Positions 11,946 to 23,910 of a stretch of 64,000 bases of DNA are shown in pieces. The position numbers were made by a program, and so were the translations under genes. The stretch's first letter is position 1. Each line of letters begins with the position of its first letter. The notes under the pieces are model-generated. The model was not told where the DNA came from. It worked only from the letters and a program-made list of their open reading frames with translations, and searched no databases. Source of the DNA: Pseudoscleropodium purum (Eukaryota; Streptophyta; Bryopsida; Hypnales; Brachytheciaceae); contig OZ017795.1 in assembly GCA_963969395.1 (NCBI GenBank), forward strand, positions 6,324,001 to 6,388,000, written 5' to 3'.

Positions 11946-14781
11946 GCGCATGCCATGGGAGGGGACCTACCGCATATACCCTCCATCACCTATTTAACAT
12001 ACCAGCATTTGTTTTCCCTTAGAATCCCTTTAGATGCTTGAGCTTGGACTTGGACAAAGATTTTCACAAGAAGAAAAAAAATGAAACTTGAAGTAGGTTA
12101 AAACTATTGCTTGCCAACACACCAAGCCAAGCACATAGTGCATGATGCTCATGCTCCCATGGTCATAGGTCCATGGTTATAGACCTAAAATTTTACTATT
12201 CATGATAAAATTTGAAATATTTCCATTTTTCTCTCTATAGGCCTCAAAAATTCTAATTTATTTTTGGTCAATAATTTGAGCTAACAAAGTGTATGTTCAT
12301 AGCTCTTAAGCTCATATTTTTAGGCTCACAAACTAGCATCATAATCATTGCTTTAGAATGGTCAAAATGGAGAGGCAAAAAACTTTGTTGTGTATGTTTA
12401 TGAATAAAAGATGCAAGATTGTGTAAGGTGAGGTGAATTTCTATGAATTGAATGTGAGTGGAATTTCAACAAATTAAGCAATATTTTAGTATAAATCCAT
12501 TATTTTTAAGGCAAATTAGATCAATCATTTTCCAAATATTTAGGCACCCTTTCAATTACTTGGTTCATATCCAAGTTTCTATGAAGCTACAATTGTATTA
12601 ATCAAACTTTCATATGAGTCCTTTTCTAAGTGAGTTTCTATAAAATTTGTTGTGGTAGAAATAAAGTGTAATGTACTATACTACCTTGTTGTCTTTCAAA
12701 AATAATTCAATGGACTATGCTAATGCCATCATGACAAGTGTTAAAATATTATAAAAATACTTTAATATGAAAAATGATCTTCATGGAACTATTTGAAGTT
12801 AGGATAGGTTTCTACAATCCCTATGTACATCAAGTTTTTTTATAATTCAATATGTACTTTTAATAGATAACATTTATATCCATGTGAAAGATGATTCATT
12901 CTATTTCATTTAATGTAGCATAATGTTTGCTTAGGATTCTCACAATTTTCCAAAATGAAAAGGTTAGAAGGATTTAGATTCTTTTTTAGAACAATCTCAA
13001 CTTTAGGATTCTTTCTATTTTGTTGAATGCATTGAAAACATAAAATAACAACCATTTATTTTGAATATTTTTCTAGCTCTTCTTTTCATTCCATACTTCT
13101 CCCACTTCTATTACCAAATGAGTTAGTCTCTCATGTTCAACTACTATAATCCTTCTACACTCAAAGTTTTCAAGATTATGGTATATTGATCAATTTAAAA
13201 AAAAGATTTGGCATCTAATCTTCTTACATATCAATCCAAAAATTAGTGAAAGTTTCATTTCTAGCTGTACAATGGAATATTTATGTATTTGATCATCTAC
13301 ACAACTAGCAAGAATTTCTAAAATTTCAGCACCACTTTGACCTGATCAAACATTATAATCTCATAAATCGGAACAATGAATCATTATGAAATTTTGCATA
13401 CATAGGTTGTAGCAAGAATAAAATCCATTTTAATGGTAAGAATTTGTATACAAATGGTCATTTGGGAGAAGCATAAGATTATCCAACAATGAAACAATTT
13501 CTACTCTATCCAATCATCCATGATGCATTAATCCATAATTGTGTTTAGTCCATTACTCTTGATCCTCTTATTTGTAAAATGATCAGTTTGTAAATTCAAT
13601 TACTAGTAGATTTTTAAATATAAGAAATTAAAATTTTACTATTTTAGAATTTAGAATTTTTGAAAATCTAAAACTCTAAATTATAAACTTACAAATTGAT
13701 AAATTTATTAAAATAAAAATAATACAAACTACAAATATATTTGAAACAAATTTACAAACTATAATTTGGCAAAGTAAAAGTTTCAAAATATACACTTTTC
13801 ATGTTAATATCTTTTAAAAATTAGATGTTTTATAATTTCAACATTCCAATACTCAATAATCTTGAATTGGTTGTAATTGGTAATATGAAGAGAAGGAGAG
13901 ATTTGATTAATAAAATTGCCATGTGAATCAAATTCATTCTACCTTTAAACAACAATTTGAATCTAAGTAGGCATCCCAAATTTGGATTTTTGAATCTTTC
14001 ATATATAGGCATTATGAAGCTTCTTCAAATGACCAATGAATGATGAGCTTTCTCCTCTCTTTAAGACAATGAGCAACCATAAAGCTATTATTAAAAAATA
14101 GTAATAAACTTTTCAATGCAAAAATCACACATTAAAATTGTGTTCTAAAATCCAAAATTTAGGATGATAGATTCATCTCTTGGAGACAAAAAGAATGATA
14201 TTAAGAAATTTAGTATTGGAAACATTATTAAAACCAAGCCCTTTAAATTGGATTTATCTTCTAATAATAAACTTGAAAATTTATATTGAAATTATCAAAT
14301 ATTTGATTTTCTTCAAAGACAAAACACATGTCAATGTTAGGTATAATAATTTAGAACTTTATCTAAATAATAAATATATATTAATTGATTTCAAGTAATA
14401 GCTCCATATAATAAAAGCCTAAATGCATTGAAATTATTTTAGTACAATATCTTCATTAGGAAACAATCAAAATTAAGTAACAACTTCATAATTTTGATTT
14501 GGTTTTAGTTCTAAAAAAGACATTTAGAAAGTGTGATCTATTTTAGATTCCATCAATAGTATGAAAATAATTTTAATCTAATTTTTCTTAGGTTTAAATG
14601 TCCTATATTAGAATAAAGATATCTTAGATATTAAAGGGGCTAGATATGCAACACTTTCTATTGAACTTGTACAACATTGCATGTTTGGTGATGCAACAAT
14701 GCTAGTATGTGAGCTTTGAGCATATATATAAGTAGATATACTACAACCATTGAAGGTGCTTATAATATAAACATCTATAAT
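11946..14781. other. AT-rich intergenic DNA flanking the CACTA insertion
   Basis: No gene. A phrase near 12300-12345 (AGGCTCACAAACTAGCAT) resembles 20660-20685 on the other side of the CACTA element, which hints at an older repeat present on both flanks. Confidence 0.45.
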
Positions 14782-15130
14782 CACTAGAAGAAAATAGTCC
14801 TTACTGTGATTGCAAAACTATGACTTCTTGTCCGGAATGACTAAACAATGACTTTATCTTTGTAATTGCACCGTGACCAGATTATGTTTAGGGTCACAAT
14901 CATTCTCTAGTCGCCGGCGTGACTACAAAACGAAGGTTCTATGAGTTCTTATTTTCATCTGCAGTATTTCATTCTGTGCACCGTCGATGGATTGACATTG
15001 CTTGAGTAGTTTCTAATGTCAATGACTTGTAATGACTAGAAATTGACTTCTTGTGACTAAAACGTTACTAAAAATTGATTGCAATGAGGAATGCAGTGAG
15101 TTGCTTGTAAAGATAGGCTAAAGAAGGCTT
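14782..15130 (+). repeat. CACTA left terminus and subterminal repeats
   Basis: The CACTA end is followed by many direct and inverted TGACT(A/T) words (for example AATGACTAAACAATGACTTT near 14837) interspersed with GC-richer bases. The same vocabulary recurs at the right end. Confidence 0.75.
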
Positions 15131-15180
15131 ACGTGTCACTACGTTCTTCTTTTACTTCTTACATGGCAGTAAGCAAACAC

Positions 15181-16080
15181 AGTTTATATTTTAGCCTTAA
15201 ATTATTTCTTTTATATTAGATTACTTGATTTTCAAGACTCCATAATCATAGTTAGATTTACATTTTTTTGTTCATTGTTTCCTTTATTAAATTTTTTTTT
15301 TGTTTAGGATTTACTTATCTTTTTTCTAATTGTTGTGTTATTTGTTTGAAATTTTTTTAGTTACATTACTTTATTTTCAAGACACCTCATTCATAGTTTG
15401 ATGGTCATTTTTTGGGCATAGTTTCGTTTATTAATATTCTTTTTGTTTATGTATGTAGCCTTGTTTTTTCTAATTTCTGTGTTATTTGTTTGAAATTATT
15501 TTTTTAAGTTAGATTACTTGATCCCTAGGTAGGACTCTTTACTCATAGTTTTCTAATTTTTTCATTGTTTCTTTTGTTAATTTCTTTTTTGCTTATTTAA
15601 TTATCCCTCTTTTTTCTTATTTCTGTGTTGTTTGTTAAATTTTTTTTTTAAAAGTTTTACATTACTTGATTTTCAAGACTCCTTACTCATGGTTTGAGGT
15701 TAATTTAAAAAAAAAAATTGTTGAGGGTTTCCTTTATTAATTTTCTTTATGTTTAGGGTGCCCTCTTCTTTCTAATAGCTATCTTATTTATTTGAAATTG
15801 TTTTGTAATATTGCAATACTTCATTTTCAACACTCTTACTCATAGTTTGATGTTTTTTTTTTTTTTTTGGTCATTGTTTCCTTTATGAATTTCTTTTTTT
15901 TTGTTTATATAGCCCTCTTCTTCTAATGAAGGTGCTATTAGTTTTATATTATATTTTTATCTCATATTTCTTGATTTTATAGACTCAGTAGCCATATTTT
16001 AATGTTCATTTAAGTTTATTTTTGAAGTTCACTATTTTCCCTCCTTTTTTTGGTTTATTTAGGCCTTTTTTTTGGACTTG
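15181..16080. repeat. Internal CACTA tandem array, unit about 149 bp
   Basis: A phrase like CTTGATTTTCAAGACTC...CTCATAG recurs at about 15224, 15369, 15517, 15665, 15819 and 15970, intervals of 145-154 bp. Each copy is followed by a TCATTGTTTCCTTTATTAAT-like phrase and a GTGTTATTTGTTTGAAA-like phrase. The T-rich strand bias is constant. It gives about six diverged units inside the transposon. Confidence 0.8.
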
Positions 16081-16146
16081 TGGTGTAGCATGCTATAAAA
16101 TTATGCGTGCATGATTGATGTTTTTTATTGTTGAAATTTTTTTCAG

Positions 16147-16209
16147 AATAGACAAATACTACTTCTGAATGGAGGTGTTAAAACTTCAAATGAATTGGGT
16201 ACCACTGAG
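16147..16209 (+). pseudogene. Exon-like segment inside the CACTA element
   Basis: A pyrimidine-rich tract ending TTTTTTTCAG (to 16146) precedes a short open stretch, and a strong donor GAGGTAAGC follows it (GT at about 16210). The encoded peptide is of the type NRQILLLNGGVKTSNELGTTE. This is what a captured or ancestral transposon exon would look like. No homologue is recognised. Confidence 0.25.
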
Positions 16210-17561
16210 GTAAGCAACTTGAATTCAATTTGCATCATGGAGCATTAGCTTGGGTTATGTCAATTCACATGTGGTGTAATGAGGCTTTCGTCATTGATAG
16301 TGTAGAATTCGAGAAGGTAGTTTAGACTATCTAGTACTAACGACCTATGTCTAGAAAATGATTGAGTTCACTAGAAGGCTGCTTATCTAACACTAACAAA
16401 TGACTATATCCTACTTCCCTTCAACTAAACAATGACTTCTACTAGTACTATTGTAGGACTTCATTTGAAAGAAACTATCGCATAGTAAAGTAGTATTTTT
16501 TACGGAACCATGTACCAGGCATGGTTCCCACATAGTGCAGTCTGCTACACTGACATATGATCCAAACCTAACACATGAATTGTACCCCCCTTGCATGTAA
16601 GGTGATTCCTCCTAGTATTGTTGTTGTGCCAACAAGTTATCTTTTGCATCTAGTTCTATGGCTCCAACTAAATTTGTGGTTTGCAATGGGAGAGGCCACT
16701 TTTGTGGAGCAATGAGTTTTGCATTCTCCATAGTGGTGTTGATGAAGGCATCCATGATATCCACAACTTCTTTCTTTGCTCTTGCTTCTTTCCTTAAGAC
16801 AACCTTCTACACTGGTTTCTCTACAACACCAGAGAAGAAGACCTAAGTGGCTTGAAAGGGGTGATTTCTTGTCCTCTGAATGTAGAGTTCAAAGATTAGT
16901 GGGATAGACTCGTTGAATACTGGCAAACAAAGATACAATAGGAGAAAGCATAGCAAATGACTGTAGCACGATAAAGTGTAAAGAGCAACAACCAAGTTGG
17001 ACGGAAGGGAAAGGCTACCAAGGATCTTCCAATAAGGCCCGTGTATACCTCTTAAAAACACTTGTATTCTCTTTCCAGCAGTTTTCTATGCTTCTTGATT
17101 TTTATTAGTGTTGGAAAAATGTCGATTCGATGTGCTTGCCCTCTTCTAGCAATATGTAACATCTGGTTTCAAAGGAAGCTCCATCGATGGGAGTCTCACA
17201 GCAATAGAAACAAATGAGGTATATCTTGTACTTTTAACCTTGGTAGAATGGCAGTCTATACAGAAGAGGAGAAGGATGACACTTGGATGTCATCTTCTGC
17301 TTTTAGAATCAATCAATTGCCTTATGTTCTTTGAATGTGATTGTCTTAACTAAGAGATGACTTCATCTATGACTTCTCGTGACTTCTGCCATTGTTGTGG
17401 GATGACAGTGGTGGCAGAGGAAATTCTTCTCTAAGGTCAATAGTAGAGTTGTTGAAGAGGGACGTCAAAAAAAAATTCTACCAAGTATTGGCCAGTTCAA
17501 TAGTACAATTTGCACAATTGGAAAAACAACTAGATAACTTGAGGTCTATATTTTAGAATTT

Positions 17562-18327
17562 TATAGGGATGTCCAAGTCACCAAATGAAGGCAATCCGTC
17601 CATCACAACATCTGCACTTGGAAACCAATAGGTAGGAGGGGCGAAATTGTAAGATGCTCAGAGTATATTTCTGAACTCGCAAAATAAGGTGGTGTCAAAA
17701 GAGAAACAACTCTACAAGCCTCGTGAGTCCGGGAAGGAGAAGTTGAAACACCCTAATAGAGCAAACTGGGGACCTCCCCTTCCCACCTTCATCACCAAAA
17801 AGGCCAAAGTGACATTGTCCTCCAACTGCGAGGACATGCAACTTACTATCCCTTTATCACCGTACTAGAAAGTTGCTAACCGATCTCCCAGTCCATCAGC
17901 AACTACAAGTGAGGTAGCGGTGCCGATGATAGCCCCATGTATTGGAAGTGTGGGAGTTAAAACCAAAACTCCTCCAAGGATACAGACAACAGAAGACACT
18001 ATAGTTGGGGCAAGCGAGACAAAAGGCTGCACCATACTTGAAGATGACATGAATCAGCCTGGCAAAAAGGGGGGCTCAATCAAGCCAGTAGAGGCTATGT
18101 CTAGAGAGGTTTATGTTGCTTCACCTAAGGAAAAAGGACCCGACAAGCTGCCAATCCCTGTTATGTCTGCAAGGAATGAAGAAGGCTATAATAGGGGTGA
18201 CAGAAAGCAGCTACCAAGTTCAGTTGTTTGTGTAGGGACTAAAGAAGTCCAAGACAAGAGCGCCGGTATATTGGAACCTAGTTCATTTCAAACCCAGTTC
18301 TGGAACAAGCCAAAGTTGGCAAAGTAA
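17562..18327 (+). pseudogene. Disordered-protein coding remnant upstream of FCP1-like fragment
   Basis: The plus strand is rich in Pro/Ser/Thr/Lys codons. An open stretch at 17920-18327 encodes about 135 residues of low-complexity, polar sequence (for example GVKTKTPPRIQTTED and SPKEKGPDKLPIP). Earlier segments in nearby frames (such as the one with KEKLKHPNRANWGPP) are interrupted by stops. The composition and position suit the disordered N-terminal region of the captured phosphatase gene downstream, but the frame differs from that of the FCP1-like part, so a frameshift or lost intron lies between. No function is assigned. Confidence 0.35.
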
Positions 18328-18433
18328 AAGCAACTTTGCTGACCACTATGTCACCATCAACTATCCAAGCTAATGTACTTCTTCGAGCTGAAGTATCAGA
18401 GGCGAAGAAATGTAGGAGCCCAAGGACGCCGTA

Positions 18434-19108
18434 GTGGTGCACGATGGCAAAAGCGCTCCTTTAAAGAATTTGAGGAGCCGTTCGAAGTCTCCCCCAAAGG
18501 TAAAGGCCTTTGTACATTCTCCGCAATGTGCATTGAGTGAAGTGAAGCTTAGCAAGTCTGTATCTGACATTTTGATAGACAAGAAAGGTGGAAATAGTTC
18601 TATGGCCCCAAAGTTGCTTATTTTAAACCTCCATAGAACATTAGTGGCCTATAGTCTGCTTCGAGATGCCAATCCAAACCATAGAATACATCCTAGTACT
18701 AGAATGAACAAGAAGAGGGTCATTTTCCGCCCTTAGTTGAAACCCTTTATGGCCTATTGCTTTGGCTACTTCATAGTTGCGTTCTGGAGTGGCAATAGTG
18801 ATTTCTACATTGCAAATGTGGTATCGACCATGCTAGCCAAGTTGAAGGGTGTACTAGCTTGAACTCTACTTTTTGCTTGGTGCGATAAATCTAGGAAAGT
18901 AGAGTAGATCATTGATATTGACCACCTCATCATGGATAAGAACCTGACCGCAGTTTATGAGAGGTGGCGTGCCTTCAACGCCCACAACACCTTTATAATG
19001 GATAGCAAGAGTGCTAGGATAACATGCAATCTTGATGCAAACATCCTCATAAATACATCGTTTTATATGAAGTGGATCCGCAGCCTGTCCATTGAAAGGA
19101 GTATTTGA
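18434..19108 (+). pseudogene. Broken FCP1/NIF-type (HAD superfamily) phosphatase fragment
   Basis: FCP1-homology enzymes dephosphorylate phosphoserine/threonine, for example on the RNA polymerase II tail, through a DxDx(T/V) active site. Reading one frame, I see in order LLILNLHRTL (about 18614-18643), FRP-stop-LKPF, FWSGNSDFYIANVVSTML, LLFAWCDKSRK (about 18869-18898) and NTFIMDSKSARITCNLDANI. These parallel the family's DLDETL, RPxLxxFL, IWSSA, LFxWD and the later IxVDDS region. Both catalytic aspartates are replaced (Asn at 18626-18628, His at 18632-18634), and the DDS aspartate pair is altered. In-frame stops occur at 18734, 18860, 18905 and 19106. It lies wholly inside the CACTA element, so it is a captured, dead copy. 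Assignment is from motif order only. Confidence 0.6.
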
Positions 19109-19149
19109 AGTGTTATTTGTAGCCACTACTGGAGGTTGTATGGAAATGT

Positions 19150-19278
19150 CCTAATGTCAATGCCTTTAGAGCAAAGTATCCACAGATTGTAAATGAATCC
19201 ATGGCACAAATGATCCAAAAATGCAAAAACAAAACACTGTATGAATTTCTAAACCTAGTAGAAGGTGAGGGGATGTGA
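19150..19278 (+). pseudogene. Short open stretch, possible last exon of the captured gene
   Basis: An open segment encodes a polar helix-like peptide (FRAKYPQIVNESMAQMIQKC, then LYEFLNLVEGEGM) and ends at TGA. It is in a different frame from the FCP1-like part. A second basic stretch (KKGTRSKDKSRADKKRDG, about 19365-19420) follows an ATGTAG tract. Both could be captured exons. No domain is recognised. Confidence 0.25.
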
Positions 19279-19959
19279 AGACCACGCCATTGTTTTTAGT
19301 CAGCATCCCCTCACTTTCATTTCATTATAATATTTAAATGTAGGGTATTTGTATGCAAGGCAAGGCACAAAAGAAAGGGACCAGGAGCAAGGACAAGTCA
19401 AGGGCGGACAAAAAACGTGATGGAATTTCAAAGAAGGTTCAAAACCTCAACCTTTCCCATTTCTTTTTGGTAATACTAAAGTCAATCAGTAGTCAATGTG
19501 CAATCCCTTGAAAGTGAAGTTCTAACTATTTGCATGTAGAAGTCAAGTTCAAGTCACAGTTATGTTGTGCACTAGTTATGAATCAAATGAAGCTCAAAAG
19601 TTATCTTTAAGGAAGTTCACAAAACACGAAGTGGAAGGCATTTTTTTTCCCTCCTGAAAGTTCTTCTTCTAAGAGGTAAGCAAATTACAAGAGTGTGCAT
19701 TTTAGAGATTTTGATTCTTTGTATTGAAACCTTCTTTGTCTTCATGGAAGGATTCTATATACTTGGTACATGAAACTACCTAGTGTAGTGAGCGTGGTTT
19801 ATTAGAAGGTATTCTTTTGCTTATAAAGTGGCTAATGAGTTCCATGTTGTAGTTCAAGGTCAGAGACAAAGTGTTCTTCATGAACGTAGGACTATAGTAT
19901 TCAATAGGAGAGGCAGTCATATTGCACCCCTTGACTTGTATCCTATAGTAATGGTGACA

Positions 19960-20550
19960 ATAGAATTTTATTGTCACTTGCAAATGACTAATAAATTCTG
20001 TCAATTCCATTGCACATGCCACACATCCCACACCATGACTAAACAATGACACACAAATGACTAAGGAACAATAGAATCATGACCATACACCATGATGTAA
20101 AAGAGATTTTGAATGGATCCATAACTACAGAACAATGACTATTCCATGACTGGACACGTGGTTCTCCACATCAGATTTTATAGTGGTTGGCGTGACTATA
20201 CCGTGACTATATAATGACTGCTAACGTGGATGTCTAGCTCAGTTTTAAAAGGATTCGGCATGACTTTGATATGATTGCTTTGTAATTGCTGACATGGACA
20301 AACACATGTCAGCTCCACAACCATTTCCTTCCGCCAAAGTTACTTTATCAACTCCCTTCCAAATGAAGTTCTCATCCATTTCTTCATCCAAACCTTAAAA
20401 GATGGTGATGGTAGAGCCTTAGTCATTCCGGACCATGACTTGTCCACAATGACTCTAGCCAGCTTCAATCACGTTTAAGTCATTTATGTTCGGAATGACT
20501 TCAAAACAATTATTCTTTGCAATTATTTATATAGCCATTTTTTGTTAGTG
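19960..20550 (-). repeat. CACTA right terminus and subterminal repeats
   Basis: Dense TGACT words (for example CCATGACTAAACAATGACA at about 20033) mirror the left end. The final bases TTTTTTGTTAGTG give CACTAACAAAAAA when inverted. Confidence 0.75.
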
Positions 20551-20553
20551 AAT

Positions 20554-21085
20554 ATAGGTGTTTATATTTTAGTTACACTATAATCATAGAAAGTTTCTAC
20601 AATATAGACACATATAACATACTTAAATGTTTAGTCTTTTAAACTCATATGCTTATGCTCCTAGGCTCACAAAATAGCAATTGCTTTTGGTGATGTACCT
20701 CTAAGATCCAAATTATCGAATAACAACTTTTATAGTCTCAAGTCTCCTTTGTTTGATGGTGTATATGCCATATTTAAGAGGAATCTTGGATGATATACTT
20801 ATGGCTATTGATTGTATACGCATTAATTTTGTCAATAATATTATAAATTTTATCAAATTCCAAATATTAGATATGACAATTCACCTTGGTTGTTTAATAT
20901 TTGTATAATCAAACTTCAAATATTTCATTTGGAAATAATTGTTATATGAGATCTTGTAAATATCATAATCAAATTATCTATTTACATGATATATTTAAAA
21001 TTATTTCTAATTATGCATCAATTATCAAACAATTCTTCTACATTGGGACCTTTATGAGGTAGTATCGGAAGCAACATCATTTTGA
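20554..21085. other. AT-rich intergenic DNA, nothing recognised
   Basis: Flank of the CACTA insertion. The phrase around 20660-20685 resembles 12325-12345. Confidence 0.45.
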
Positions 21086-22015
21086 TAACCCCTAAAGTTT
21101 TTAGGCTACGTTTTCAGCAAAACCACTTCAAAACTACCATTTCTAGTGCAAGTACCAAATTTTAGAAAAAAAAAATTTTGGACACACGTAGCTGTAGGAT
21201 CTTGTAGTAATCTAGTTTGAAAAGGTGAAGAAAATTTTTCAAAAATTTACACCTTATAGATTGCAAGATATTAGTGTTTAAAGTGACAAAAACCCTTTTT
21301 TGGGCCTTGCAAAAAATTAGACAGCTGCACTTTACAAGGTTGCATTTGCATGAAACAAGGTCTAAAATGGTGGTACTTCTTTGTATTCATTCTTCAAGGC
21401 AAATTGGATACATGCTTGAAAATTTTCACATCATCTAGAATTGTACAATATATATGAAAAAAATAATAAGTAAAAAAAAGTAGAAAATCATTCAAAACAC
21501 TAAATTGTTAAAAATTTAATTATGGAATTGGAAAATGTCAATCACAGTGGTTTTAATGTAGTAATAATCAATTTACATCATATCTTTTAATTTTTTTTCA
21601 AAAAATACTAAAGATTGAATTAAATAAAGAACTCCAAAGTTTATTTTAGAGTAGGGAATCCATAATTGCCCACAAACTAGAATACCTCATAACTTTCATC
21701 TCATAAATCAAATGGAATAATTCAAAGCTTTCCAAGTATATATAAATCTTAGAAAACCAATTTCAAATTTTTCTTTTTGAAAAAATTTATTTCTAAGGAA
21801 ATTCTTAGGTTGCCCGCCAAGCATTGGAAATGACATATTATACAATAACTTTTTAACCATATAATCAAAAGTTATGAAAATTGTTGGACCTTAAAGTTAT
21901 TCCTTAGACACATGTTTTGTAAAAATTTCAAAGAAAAAAAATAAAAATTTCATTTGCAGTCAACTATCCAAAATTACTATGTTGTCAAAAAATGAAGTTT
22001 GGTCCTTTAGGGATT
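21086..22015 (+). mobile_element. R1 repeat, long copy with TA ends
   Basis: Begins TA-ACCCCTAAAG and ends CTTTAGGGAT-TA, so the termini are inverted and flanked by TA, as in Tc1/mariner-like non-autonomous elements. Diagnostic internal phrases are AACTACCATTTCTAGTGCAA, TAGGATCTTGTAGTA, ATTGCAAGATATTAG and CAATTTCAAATTTTTC. These recur in order in copies near 30220, 32792, 34724 (inverted), 50029 and 62288. No transposase frame is present. Confidence 0.65.
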
Positions 22016-23734
22016 AAAAAGACTTCCTTACAAGTATAATAAACCTAAAAATATGGTTAGCAGTTAGGAAAATGACAATGAGAATTGTTTGGTTTATTAG
22101 AAATGATTTGTTTTCTAATCACTAAAAGACCAAGGTACATTTCAATCATTATTCATCAAGGATTTCATTTTCTAGTGTTTTGAGGATAAATAAACAAACA
22201 AAAATCTGAAAACATTCACTTGAACTCAATTATTTTAGACCATTATGAGAATTTTTGGAATTCTTTTTAATATTTCAACCTTGTTGATTGCATTATGACA
22301 ACATTTGAAGTTTGAAAAAAACAAATTATTTTTTGAGATATATTTTTTGGCCCTTCAAAAAGAGATTAGTAGACTTGGATTCTTTTTAAAGTGAGTTTTC
22401 ATACTAAACATATGGATTTGTGTTTTATAATTGCATACTAGCCAAGTTTTGAAAGTATAAGAGGGATTTTGCATTAGAAGTTGGCTATTGGTACTTGTTT
22501 ATTTTCTTTCAAGCAACATAAAAAAATCTAGAGATGCAGGAGGAGAGAATATTTTATTAGCAAAGAAGGCTTGATGTTCACACCTTTTGCCAAAATTTCA
22601 AAGAAGTTCATTCAAAATTTACTTTGTAGATACCAACTTGGATTCTATTTAGTCACTTCATTGCGAAATTGTTCTTTTAAAATTGAATGATGTTAAATGG
22701 GTCAATGAAAGAATTATGTAGGATATATGGTCTAGCATGTTCGATTGGGTTAGAATGCATGAAGACCATGAATCAAGTGAAGAAGAGGCCTAGGAAATCT
22801 ATGGAGATCCTAAACCAATTTGATAGCGCTTCAATTTTTTTCAATTTTTTCCTTGGTTTACAATTAGTAAAGGAGGTGCTCCAATGTCAGAAGTTTTAAA
22901 AATATAATGAAAAATTAGTGTAAAAAGCTAGTTATGACATGTAGTCCTTAACTCCTAAATAAATCTGGATTCATTTGCACTTAAGTATAGAAGATGTGCT
23001 CTAGGATACGAAGCTATATTTGGATGGAGAAGAAAGTTAGAAATGTTTAGAAATTTCTTGTGATCTCAATAATATAGGCATTCCTACAATGCACAACTTA
23101 AAAATTTATAATAGTGGGAGGCATTATCTATAAAATATTATATCTTTTGAATAAAAAAAACTAGTGCAATTTCTTATATGCAATGACTTCAAAATGTTAT
23201 TGACAACGGAGGCCAAGAAGCTCCAAATTCAATGCCAATTCTTTTATAGGCATTGACATCCAAGTCAAGAATATTGTTACAGTTTATTCAATAAGGGGGT
23301 GATATTGAAACCAAAAAAATTGTTTTTTATTCTAAAAAATTTGTGCATATACGTGTATGGTGATTGTGCACAGAAATTGTGACCTTTGTTACGTGGGAAC
23401 TATGCTATAATCTTGAAATATGTCAATCATTGACTTTCATGTGACATTCGTTCTTTCAAAAAGTAAACGAGCATTTGGACACAAGTACAATGTATAGATT
23501 AACAAATTGTATTGATTGGTATTGTAGTCTTTCCAAAAACCTTCATTGATTTTTTCAAAAATGTGGACAATTTGCATCATCAACTAATGCAAATATTTGT
23601 AGCATGTACAAAATCATTAAAAAAATTATTTTTCTTGTCCTTTGACAATTCTGGCTTTCAAGGACTCCATTGGTCCTCAAAATCCTTCACGGTTTAACAA
23701 TTTGGAAAGTTCAATTTTGGAGACAACATATTCT
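22016..23734. other. AT-rich intergenic DNA, nothing recognised
   Basis: Short frames only. Weak R1-like phrases (ACTAAAAGACC near 22121, CTTAACTCCTAAAT near 22948) suggest decayed repeat fragments. Confidence 0.45.
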
Positions 23735-23910
23735 TTTGTATGTATTTGATACAGAAGATCCATAAATTGAGGTATATGCTTGCATCAAAAGTTTGTCTTC
23801 ATGTTGAGCTGGATCCAATAATACATGGCACTCCCAATTTGAATCATTTTTGCTCTTCTTGTATGATTGAGAAGATTCAAAGCGATCACATATTGTACGA
23901 AGTTGTATTT
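23735..23910 (-). repeat. R3 repeat, minus-strand copy
   Basis: Read on the minus strand this resembles 28200-28380 on the plus strand. Both contain an ATTGGGAGTG/ATTGGAAGTG word, a TGGATC(C)AGCTCAACA/TGGCTCAACA word and TATACCTCAATTTATG. The homology is enough for both to give parallel short peptides, but neither is an intact gene. Confidence 0.5.

Larger units (their letters stand above)
14782..20550. mobile_element. CACTA (EnSpm) DNA transposon, non-autonomous, with captured gene
   Basis: The left end reads CACTAGAAGAAAATAGTC and the inverted right end CACTAACAAAAAATGGCT. Both begin with the superfamily's CACTA and match at about 13 of 18 positions. Perfect 3-bp duplications (AAT) lie at 14779-14781 and 20551-20553, as expected for CACTA elements. 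Both subterminal regions (about 14820-15130 and 19980-20520) are packed with TGACT words, the typical transposase-binding repeat layout. No TNP2-type transposase is visible. The interior holds a 149-bp tandem array and a broken FCP1-type phosphatase gene, so it is best described as a gene-capturing, non-autonomous element. Confidence 0.85.

Noticed and set aside
18866..19126. 86-codon minus frame inside the CACTA element
   Set aside because: Antisense to the FCP1-like fragment, whose plus-strand reading carries the family motifs.
19780..20052. Overlapping 73- and 90-codon frames at the CACTA right end
   Set aside because: They overlap antisense and run into the subterminal repeats; no motif.
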